This document shows, piece after piece, positions 15,219 to 22,694 of a DNA stretch of 64,000 bases. Made by a program: the position numbers and the translations under genes. Origin of the DNA: Tengunoibacter tsumagoiensis (GTDB lineage Bacteria > Chloroflexota > Ktedonobacteria > Ktedonobacterales > Ktedonobacteraceae); assembly GCF_003967535.1 (NCBI RefSeq), contig NZ_BIFR01000001.1, positions 3,533,001 through 3,597,000 of the forward strand. Direction: 5' to 3'. The notes under the pieces are model-generated. The model saw nothing but the letters and a program-made list of their open reading frames with translations. It was not told the origin of the DNA and ran no database searches. Numbering within the stretch: position 1 is the stretch's first letter; every line of letters starts with the position of its first letter.

Positions 15219-16370
15219 TTAGCAGGTAGGCGCATAGGCAGTAAATGTGCCCAGATAGGTATATTTGCCACCGATACCCAGGGACGGATCCTGACGAGCA
15301 AACCAGGAGTAGAAGGTCTCATCCTGTGGATGATAGCCCTTGACGTCAAATGCGATTCCAACGAGAGGATCACCAACCTCCAGAATATTGCTACAGCCAT
15401 ACTGTGGAGACAACGGCGAAGTCCAGTTTGGAGTCAAATTATCGGTAAAAGGATCATTGTACCACTCAGAGATCTCATGGCTCAGCGCATGAATATCTTC
15501 GATCGGCAGCGATCCAAAGAGACCTGGATCACTATACGCAGCGAAAGCATAGGTGTAGATCTTGCTATCACCACTGGCAGTCGTTACGGGAAGCGCATTG
15601 TGATATCCCAGAATACAGCAGTTGGCGGGATCTCCACCATCATACAGGAAGGTATTGTAGTCCAGGAAGATTGGCAGCGTTTTGGGGCTCAAGTTCAATG
15701 AGAACAACAAGCCCTGAAGCTGCGTATCAAACCAGTTGACATCAACACGGCCCAGTGGTGCACCCGTACGGCGGCTAGGCCCCTCAATACCATATTCAGC
15801 AGGCACATTCAAGGTTACTGTCTTATAAATCTTTGGCTCAGACAGCAGGACGTGGTAATTCTTGCTACCATTGGAGACATATTTCCAGAACTCTGCACGC
15901 TGAATGGCATCACCGTACTGAGTATGACCACTGGTGAAATCCGCTTTCGTGAAGATTGGAGAGTCCTCAGTCTTATCAAGCTTCTGCGTTCCATCCAAAA
16001 CAACACCATTTGAAAATACCAGCTTCAAGGGAATGATCTCTGTTTTAACGGTAGTGGTCTTTGATCCCAGGCTTGGATCAGTACCTACCATCTGGAATGG
16101 ATAGATACTTCCATCAGCGGCAAAAGCCGAACTCCAGAATGGAACCGTCTCGACAAAACCAGATGAACGAGCCGCTGCAACGGCTGCCGTATGAGCAGCT
16201 GCACCAGCCGCACCAACCTGGGTATTGCCATGAAAGGTTGCATATCGTGGTGTACCAACATCAACGCCAGCTGCACTCTGTGCCCCTGCACTGGCAATGG
16301 TACCAAAAGTAGCAATCGTCACAAGCGAGAAAGCTATAATCAGCTTCAACCAATTCTTTTTTGTGGACAA
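15219..16370 (-). CDS. Secreted protein with HExxE motif, possible metallohydrolase (paralogue 2)
   Basis: A 383-residue exported protein closely related to the one at 4407-5570. The signal peptide (about residues 1-31) ends ASAGAQS. Conserved blocks match in order: FVETVPFW, YPFQMVGTDPS, TEIIPL, GDAIQRAEFWK, LPIFLDYNTFLY, CCILGYH, ALSHEISEWYNDPF and FYSWFARQ. The HExxExxxDP pattern is invariant in both copies, supporting a functional metal or catalytic site. The start codon is TTG with AGGA about 11 bases upstream. Why two copies lie about 10 kb apart is unknown. Extracellular location is well supported; function is unassigned. Confidence 0.75.
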   Translation of the reverse strand: MSTKKNWLKLIIAFSLVTIATFGTIASAGAQSAAGVDVGTPRYATFHGNTQVGAAGAAAHTAAVAAARSSGFVETVPFWSSAFAADGSIYPFQMVGTDPSLGSKTTTVKTEIIPLKLVFSNGVVLDGTQKLDKTEDSPIFTKADFTSGHTQYGDAIQRAEFWKYVSNGSKNYHVLLSEPKIYKTVTLNVPAEYGIEGPSRRTGAPLGRVDVNWFDTQLQGLLFSLNLSPKTLPIFLDYNTFLYDGGDPANCCILGYHNALPVTTASGDSKIYTYAFAAYSDPGLFGSLPIEDIHALSHEISEWYNDPFTDNLTPNWTSPLSPQYGCSNILEVGDPLVGIAFDVKGYHPQDETFYSWFARQDPSLGIGGKYTYLGTFTAYAPTC

Positions 16371-16923
16371 GATTGATTGTATCCTTTCTCAAATCTGTTG
16401 CACTGTGATTAAAAGTATAAAAATTGGTATTGGAATGGTTACTGCAAACAAAAAGTTGGTTCATCCTGCTCACCGTTTTTAGAGCGTGGAAGAGGATACG
16501 GAAAGCATTGGATTAACCAATCTGACCAGAGTATTCGGAGATGCCTATACCTTATTCACATTGCCACAAATAGTGACGCACTGGTACCCAAAGATTACCA
16601 GATACAACTTCACTAGAAATTATCCACAAAGTATCGTTTTTATCGTTTATGCTATATAAAAAATTTTCAAGTTGTATCTTTCTGACCAGAAGCATTCTAA
16701 GATTGCCCATTCTCTTACATAAGACACTATCTATTTGCTTATTTACTTACTATTGAATACATTGAAAAAACCCTTCCGATTCTCTCTGGGGGAAATTAAT
16801 TATTTATATAACTTTTCACTCTCGTCTGCATACGGCACGGTCAACGTCTGTGTGTTGAGCCTGAGCTGTCTGCTCTTGAACAAGAACGGGGAAATGGGCA
16901 ACGAGGGGCTGAGAATACGATAC
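16371..16923. other. Intergenic spacer, 553 bp
   Basis: AT-rich DNA between two minus-strand genes; no gene recognised. It should hold the promoter of the secreted HExxE gene. Confidence 0.45.
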
Positions 16924-17439
16924 TCATGTTTTTCTGCCCGATCTCATGGCCGCCAGGCGTCTCCGGCTATCTATCAAACGTCCGCCAAAGAAGGCAAAGA
17001 CGGCACCAGCAATGACCCCAAAAAAGAGGATCAACACCAGCAGCGTGAACAGTGTCGATGAGATAATGACCTGATTCGTTATCGCCGCTTTCTGGGCTGG
17101 TGTCTTGAGCGTGGCCTGCGTGGCCAGACGAATCGCATCCAGGTTTACAAGGGTAGCGACAAGCGACACAATTCCATTTACCAGATAGGCAATGCCACCT
17201 GTCAGAGCACCGGCCATTGCCCCCTTCTTCAATGCCCCTGTTTCACGAGTTATACGGAATCCAACATACATATAGACAAACAAGGTCAGTAAAAAACCAA
17301 TAATGGCGATCCATGAAGCGACTCCTGGTGGAACCAGGCTGGCAATAAAGCCTAAAATGACTTGAAATATACCAATACCTATCCCAAACAAGATCCCCTC
17401 TCGCAGGATAGGCCGTTCTTTGATAGCTATCATCATCAC
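16924..17439 (-). CDS. Small integral membrane protein, unknown function
   Basis: A 171-residue protein with four hydrophobic segments at about residues 14-35, 42-62, 76-97 and 128-153, and short charged ends (RRRLAAMRSGRK at the C-terminus). GAGGAG lies just before three possible ATGs, so translation is well supported. The segment GALKKGAMAGALTGGIAYLVNG resembles DUF4199-like or similar small membrane families, but I do not recognise it with confidence. It sits in the cytoplasmic membrane. No partner gene is apparent. Confidence 0.65.
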   Translation of the reverse strand: MMMIAIKERPILREGILFGIGIGIFQVILGFIASLVPPGVASWIAIIGFLLTLFVYMYVGFRITRETGALKKGAMAGALTGGIAYLVNGIVSLVATLVNLDAIRLATQATLKTPAQKAAITNQVIISSTLFTLLVLILFFGVIAGAVFAFFGGRLIDSRRRLAAMRSGRKT

Positions 17440-17450
17440 TCTCCTCTATA

Positions 17451-17532
17451 CATGTGACATCGAACCCCGATCATGATCACACATTCTCTTAATACATGTG
17501 AGATCGCACCCCGATCATAATCACACATTCTC
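17451..17532. repeat. 44-bp tandem repeat, two copies
   Basis: catgtgacatcgaaccccga (17451) and catgtgagatcgcaccccga (17495) start two imperfect copies, each continuing tcat.atcacacattctct. They lie immediately upstream of the small membrane protein gene and could be paired regulator sites. Confidence 0.75.
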
Positions 17533-17587
17533 TGCCACACCATATCATATTCAATACCATTCTACAAAGAGCACATGGTATTCGCTG

Positions 17588-18778
17588 CTAAAAGCAACGA
17601 ATACCATTCGGCGACCCCAGGCCGGTCTGAAAAGAATATTCATTCTCAGGAGAGGGAATATCATTCAAGCAATCGTAGCTTTCGCTCTCAAGCAGCCAGG
17701 GGAACCGCACACTATAACTTGCATTGGCATTTCCCGTCAGGGCATAAACGCCCGCAATAATAGGGGCAGACGCACTGGTCCCGGCCATCATATACCAGCC
17801 ATCCAGGCCGTAGGTATCGTACGCCGCCATTCCAGTCTGGGGATCACCAACGGCAGCGACGTCAGGGACTGCACGATTAGCACAGCCTGTGGAGAAGCTC
17901 TTTTGCCAGTAGGGCTGCGAAATATACTGGCTACAGCCACCGCCTGACCCACTCCAGGCCGTCTCTGTGCCATTCTGTTGCAGGCTCGTTCCACCTACGG
18001 CTGTGACATATGGACAGACAGCGGGAATATTTACTCCTGGACCAGAATCTCCGGAGCTGGCAGTGATTGTCACGGTCTGATGCTGAAAATAAAGGCTACA
18101 ATAAGAAGCCTCGTCAGTATACTCTCCCTGTGAGCCAAAGCTATTATTGACCACATTCGCCTTCTGAGCAATCGCTGTATTCTCTGACATACCCAGATCA
18201 TTGAGCGCATCTGAGTTGGCTTCAATCAGGAGGATATGGCAATTCGGACAGATGGCGCTCACCATATCGAGATCAATCGAGACCTCCTGAGCCCACGCCA
18301 CATTCGGCGACGGGAGCGGAGCACTCTGACCAGCCTGATTGAGCTTCAAAAAGCACCCATTGCTCAGTGTACAGGGCGCTAAATGATAGTGCGCTCGATA
18401 CACCGCCAGATCCGATTCTGCGTTGGGATCATCATAAGCATCAACAATAGCTATCGTCTGACCAGTCCCTGCTGTGGTCGATGGCAGTTGATAGGCTGTC
18501 TGCAAAGCGGTAGGTGAATAGGGAAAGGTATCAGCTGGTGGGACCGCAAAATTCCCCCAATGCCTGCCTAAAGACTTTTCGACAATGACTGTACATCGTG
18601 CTTTATGATCCTGAGCAACTTTTTTCCCATCAGGGCAGGCTCGATAGGGCCCATGAGAAAAACTATAAGAAATCGCTGGCGTACGTAAGACCGATGGGGC
18701 GGCCTTCACCTCTCCCAGACCTACTACTGCCAGCAAAAAAAAGGCCATCAACCAGCTCAATAGAAATCGTGGTGCCAT
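17588..18778 (-). CDS. S53 family (sedolisin-type) serine carboxyl peptidase, secreted
   Basis: A 396-residue secreted endopeptidase. The signal peptide is about residues 1-27 (hydrophobic LLSWLMAFFLLAVVGLG, then VKAAP). The S53 catalytic set is visible: E165 and D169 in AQEVSIDLDM, the oxyanion Asp in SSGDSGPG, and S335 in AGTSASAP. A C-terminal NDI plus GLGSPNG resembles the calcium site. Unlike most sedolisins there is no long activation prodomain: the catalytic core begins within about 60 residues of the signal peptide. The ATG at 18778 has AAGGG about 8 bases upstream; the frame extends 47 codons further without support. These enzymes cut proteins at acidic pH. Confidence 0.88.
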   Translation of the reverse strand: MAPRFLLSWLMAFFLLAVVGLGEVKAAPSVLRTPAISYSFSHGPYRACPDGKKVAQDHKARCTVIVEKSLGRHWGNFAVPPADTFPYSPTALQTAYQLPSTTAGTGQTIAIVDAYDDPNAESDLAVYRAHYHLAPCTLSNGCFLKLNQAGQSAPLPSPNVAWAQEVSIDLDMVSAICPNCHILLIEANSDALNDLGMSENTAIAQKANVVNNSFGSQGEYTDEASYCSLYFQHQTVTITASSGDSGPGVNIPAVCPYVTAVGGTSLQQNGTETAWSGSGGGCSQYISQPYWQKSFSTGCANRAVPDVAAVGDPQTGMAAYDTYGLDGWYMMAGTSASAPIIAGVYALTGNANASYSVRFPWLLESESYDCLNDIPSPENEYSFQTGLGSPNGIRCF

Positions 18779-18924
18779 CCTCTTACCCTTTATAACTAAA
18801 AATAGAACGCTCTGTAGTATTCGTTTAGAGGGAGTTTGAGCGTTCAACATTAGCATAAATAGGCAGACAAATGATATATTTGCCTTGATCTGAAGATCTC
18901 CTGTCAGGATGTGACGCAAAAAAG

Positions 18925-18966
18925 AGAGCTTCGACCAATCAAGTTTGCTCGATTGGTCGAAGCTCT
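18925..18966 (-). terminator. Rho-independent terminator of pckA
   Basis: agagcttcgaccaatc (18925-18940) and gattggtcgaagctct (18951-18966) form a perfect 16-bp stem with a 10-base loop. On the minus strand it is followed by a T6 run, 22 bases after the pckA stop. Confidence 0.93.
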
Positions 18967-18987
18967 CCAGCGTGAAGGAGGGCAGAT

Positions 18988-20571
18988 CTAGTTCGGGCCC
19001 GCTCTACGAACGGCCTCCTCTATCGAGGAGAATTGAACAAAGTTTTGCTTAAACAGTTCTGCTAATCTGGCTGCTTGTTGATCATAGGCCTCAGGATCAG
19101 ACCAGGTCTGACGGGGTTGAAGCAATCTGCCAGGGACATCGGGGCAGCTCGTAGGAATATGGAGGCCAAAGACGCTATCGGTCACGGTATCCACCTGCTC
19201 TAGAGCTCCACTGATAGCGGCTCGCACCATCGACCGTGTGTAGTTGATATTGATACGCTCGCCAGTTCCATACGGGCCACCCGTCCAGCCAGTATTGATG
19301 AGATAGCAGCGCACCTTATAGCGCTCGATACGCTCTCTCAAGAGATTTGCATATTCAATTGGATGCAGAGGCAAGAAGGCGGCCCCAAAGCACGAGCTAA
19401 AGGTTGCCTGTGGGGTCGTTATCCCTGTCTCTGTTCCCGCAAGTTTACTTGTATAACCCGACAAGAAGTAGTACATCGCCTGCTCAGTCGATAACCGCGA
19501 GATGGGGGGTAAGACGCCAAAGGAATCGGCAGACAGGAAGATCACGGCCTGTGGCTGTCCCCCTATACCAGTAGTGATAACGTTATCGATATAGTCAACA
19601 GGATAGGCCACCCGTGTATTCTCTGTTAAAGAAGCATCAGCATAGTTGGGTTCGCGCGTCTTCTGATCCAACACGACGTTTTCATAGACTGAACCAAACC
19701 GCACAGCATTCCAGATCTGGGGCTCATATTTCTGAGAGAGGTTGATGCATTTGGCGTAGCAGCCACCCTCAAAATTAAAGACTCCATGCTCACCCCACCC
19801 ATGTTCATCATCACCAATCAAGCGCCGATCAGGATCTGCCGAGAGGCTTGTCTTTCCTGTCCCTGACAGGCCAAAGAAGAGCGCCACATCGCCACTATTC
19901 CCTACATTGGCCGAGCAATGCATGGGCAGCACGCCTTCCGCTGGCAGAATAAAATTCAAGACCGTAAAGATCGCTTTTTTCATCTCGCCCGCATATTGCG
20001 TACCGGCAATCAGGACCAGACGTTCCTCAAAATCGATAATGATCGCAGCGCTTGAACGCGTCCCATGCGTGCGGGGATTTGTATGGAAATGCGGAACGCA
20101 GAGAATGGTAAAGCCGGGCCGCTCAGTTGTCAGATCGCTTTCATTCGAGCGGAGGAAAAGTTGGCGAGCGAAGAGATTATGCCAGGCCAGTTCAGTAATG
20201 ACTTGAATAGGCATACGATAGTGCGGATCAGCCCCTGCGGCGGCATCCAACACATAGACATCCCGTCCCTGCAAATAGTCGGCCAGGCTCCGCCGCACAA
20301 TCGCAAAGGTCTCAGGCTCCATAGGATGGTTATTCTCTCCCCACCAGATACGGGAAGAAGAACTATCATTAGAGACAATGCATTTATCTTTTGGCGAGCG
20401 CCCAGTATGCGAACCTGTCGTAGCGCAGAAAGCGCCATTAGCGGCCAGTTGACCCTCCTGCTGTGTGAGTGCATGCTCAACCAGTGCAGCAGGAGAAAGA
20501 TTCCAATGAATAGTACCCAGATTGACCAGCCCATAATCTTCCAGGGCATTTCGGCTCATCATCAACGTCAT
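18988..20571 (-). CDS. pckA: Phosphoenolpyruvate carboxykinase (ATP)
   Basis: A 527-residue ATP-type PEP carboxykinase, catalysing oxaloacetate + ATP to PEP + CO2 + ADP, the first step of gluconeogenesis. The signature GLSGTGKTSLSADP with the following LIGDDEHGW forms the kinase 1a and 2 loops at about residues 240-265. TGSHTGRSPKDK near residue 52 and the GWTGGPYGTGERI block near the C-terminus are typical. The ATG at 20571 (MTLMMSRN) has AGGCGG about 10 bases upstream; an upstream in-frame start at 20622 is less likely. It is monocistronic with its own terminator. Cytosolic, full length. Confidence 0.96.
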   Translation of the reverse strand: MTLMMSRNALEDYGLVNLGTIHWNLSPAALVEHALTQQEGQLAANGAFCATTGSHTGRSPKDKCIVSNDSSSSRIWWGENNHPMEPETFAIVRRSLADYLQGRDVYVLDAAAGADPHYRMPIQVITELAWHNLFARQLFLRSNESDLTTERPGFTILCVPHFHTNPRTHGTRSSAAIIIDFEERLVLIAGTQYAGEMKKAIFTVLNFILPAEGVLPMHCSANVGNSGDVALFFGLSGTGKTSLSADPDRRLIGDDEHGWGEHGVFNFEGGCYAKCINLSQKYEPQIWNAVRFGSVYENVVLDQKTREPNYADASLTENTRVAYPVDYIDNVITTGIGGQPQAVIFLSADSFGVLPPISRLSTEQAMYYFLSGYTSKLAGTETGITTPQATFSSCFGAAFLPLHPIEYANLLRERIERYKVRCYLINTGWTGGPYGTGERININYTRSMVRAAISGALEQVDTVTDSVFGLHIPTSCPDVPGRLLQPRQTWSDPEAYDQQAARLAELFKQNFVQFSSIEEAVRRAGPN

Positions 20572-21034
20572 GATCGTAAATCCGCCTTTCAGAATAGTGT
20601 CCCACAGCCCACATAACTTCAACCACGAAGAAAAGACAACTAGCGTGACGCGATTGGGTCAACAACAGAAAGATCATACCCCGCTGCCGTTGCTGGATAC
20701 ACCACGCTGTGTGTCCACACGAACAGAAAATGAACATGTTCAGCACATCTTTGATATTGGCTGGTTCACATCGCTCTGAGCGCTTTATAATTCCAGGATT
20801 CTCAATCTCTACGCTTCAATTCGCAGCCTATACGCCAATAAAACCAGACGATAATTTTCTGTACCAGCACATTTCATGCACCGAACAAGCGTTAGTCTAC
20901 CAAATCTGGCTGCTTTATGCAACCCGGAAGAGCCAACGTACCAGAAAATTCTATCGGCCAGGTATACTCTCTACCGGTTCCGTGGTATTTCAACCTTCTC
21001 TTCAAAGATCTTATTGACGTGACTTACCATTCTC
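20572..21034. other. Intergenic spacer upstream of pckA
   Basis: 463 bp between pckA and the end of murD, both on the minus strand. No gene is recognised. It must carry the pckA promoter and probably the murD terminator, but neither is clear enough to mark. Confidence 0.4.
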
Positions 21035-22390
21035 TTACAGGGCTTGAATGGCTGCCACAAACTGATCACCTCGATCAAATTCATTGAGGAACATTCCAAA
21101 ACTCGTGAAGCCCGGGGAGAAGAGGAAAACATCGCCAGGGCGGGCCAGTTCTAAGGCAGTCTCCAATGCCTGCCGAAAATCTGTAAAGACGCCGCGGACC
21201 GGATTGTTCTTCTCTTGCTTATCCGCTTCAGCCTGAATAGCGGGCACGAGCTCATCGGTGCCGCTTCCAGCCAGGAGAACAACATCCCGGCAGCGCTCCA
21301 CGATGCGTTGAGGCCAGAGCTCCAATGGCAGATGCTTGGTGTTCCCTCCTGCAAAGAGCAGAATGGGTGAGTTAAAGGCCTCCAGAGCGACCTGACCAGC
21401 GACTGGAGTAGTGCTTGCGCTGTCATTGATGAAACGCACGCCATGACGCTCGCGAAACTCATGGAGCCGATGGGGGATGCCATTGAAACGACGAACGGTC
21501 TCGGCAATGACCTCATCACGTACGCCCAATCGACGAGCTGTGGTCGTCGCCAGTAAAATATTCTCTCTATTGTGTCTTCCTGGTAGCGGCGTATCATAGA
21601 ATAGGAAAGGCTCAAGCTCCTGAGAACCACGCGCAAAGCTCCCACCACGCTCGAGACTCCCAAACCAGGTCTGGCCTGGTGCCTCTTCGCCAAAGCGCCT
21701 CGTCCATGGATTATCGTAATTAAAGATGGCCAGCCCTTCAGAGGTCTGATGGCGGAAGATATTGGCCTTGGCTTCCGCATACTCCTCCATCCCGCTATAG
21801 GTATTGAGATGATCTGGATAGATATTCGTCATCACTGCAACGGCTGGACTGATCTGATGAGGCTCTAATCCTTCTAACTGCCAGCTGGAAAGTTCCAGAA
21901 CAACCTGTGTCTCACGCGTAATCTGTGGCAGAAGTGACAGCGTCTCGACGCCAGCTACATTGCCACCAAGCATCGTTGGTGCTCCACTGGCGCGCAAGAT
22001 CTCATACAACAGGCTGGCTGTAGTTGTCTTGCCACGCGTCCCCGTCACTCCAATGATGCGGCCAGGACAGGCCAGAAAGAAGAGGCCAATCTCCATCTCT
22101 ATCCGCGCACCATGCTCTTGCGCTAACAACAGATAGCGCGAGGTTCGCGGTACGCCCGGATTGCGAATAACCATCTCTGCCCAGATAAAGTCTTCATCTC
22201 GATGCTGTCCCAGGATAAACTCAATTGGCAGGCCTGCCAGCGCTTTCACGCTTGGAGCCAGTATCTCGGGCGACTTCATATCGGTCACCCGTACCTGCGC
22301 CCCCTGCTGGGCAGCATACCGCGCTGCCGCCATGCCAGAACCCTGGAGGCCTAAACCCATCACCAGGACACGCTTTCCACGCAGATCCAT
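21035..22390 (-). CDS. murD: UDP-N-acetylmuramoyl-L-alanine--D-glutamate ligase
   Basis: A 451-residue Mur ligase adding D-glutamate to UDP-MurNAc-L-Ala in peptidoglycan synthesis. An N-terminal Rossmann-like domain starts GKRVLVMGLGLQGSG (about residues 4-18). The central ATPase has GVTGTRGKTTTASLL at about 110-124. The C-terminal ligase domain includes RLHEFRERHGVRFINDS. The ATG at 22390 (MDLRGKR) has GAGG about 10 bases upstream and fits the MurD N-terminus; the frame can start 30 bases earlier. It is isolated from other mur genes. Cytosolic, full length. Confidence 0.93.
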   Translation of the reverse strand: MDLRGKRVLVMGLGLQGSGMAAARYAAQQGAQVRVTDMKSPEILAPSVKALAGLPIEFILGQHRDEDFIWAEMVIRNPGVPRTSRYLLLAQEHGARIEMEIGLFFLACPGRIIGVTGTRGKTTTASLLYEILRASGAPTMLGGNVAGVETLSLLPQITRETQVVLELSSWQLEGLEPHQISPAVAVMTNIYPDHLNTYSGMEEYAEAKANIFRHQTSEGLAIFNYDNPWTRRFGEEAPGQTWFGSLERGGSFARGSQELEPFLFYDTPLPGRHNRENILLATTTARRLGVRDEVIAETVRRFNGIPHRLHEFRERHGVRFINDSASTTPVAGQVALEAFNSPILLFAGGNTKHLPLELWPQRIVERCRDVVLLAGSGTDELVPAIQAEADKQEKNNPVRGVFTDFRQALETALELARPGDVFLFSPGFTSFGMFLNEFDRGDQFVAAIQAL

Positions 22391-22694
22391 AGCACAATTT
22401 CCTCGCTTCTCTTCTTGCATTTCTGTTCACCATCATACCAGAATTACCGATGATGGTACAAATTTGAAGGTACAAATTCGCTCCTAAAAAAAGGGCCCAG
22501 AAACGTTCATTCTGATATCATACAAGAAACAACCTGACAGTTTTTCGCAAAAAAAAGTTATAATACTAACATCAGCTATTGAATCAGTCCAATAACAGCG
22601 GAACACCAGTAGATGTTACTTCCTTTCAGAGGGAAGATCAGAGGAAAGAGTCTCATACTGTAGAGAGATCCCATCTCTAGAATTGTCTACCAAT
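22391..22694. other. Divergent promoter region of murD and the sensor kinase
   Basis: 304 bp with no gene. A plausible sigma-A promoter for the sensor kinase is listed separately. Confidence 0.5.
22534..22564 (+). promoter_or_regulatory. Candidate sigma-A promoter for the PAS/GAF histidine kinase
   Basis: CTGACA (22534-22539) and a perfect TATAAT (22559-22564) are 19 bases apart, slightly long spacing. The start codon lies about 125 bases downstream. Confidence 0.45.
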
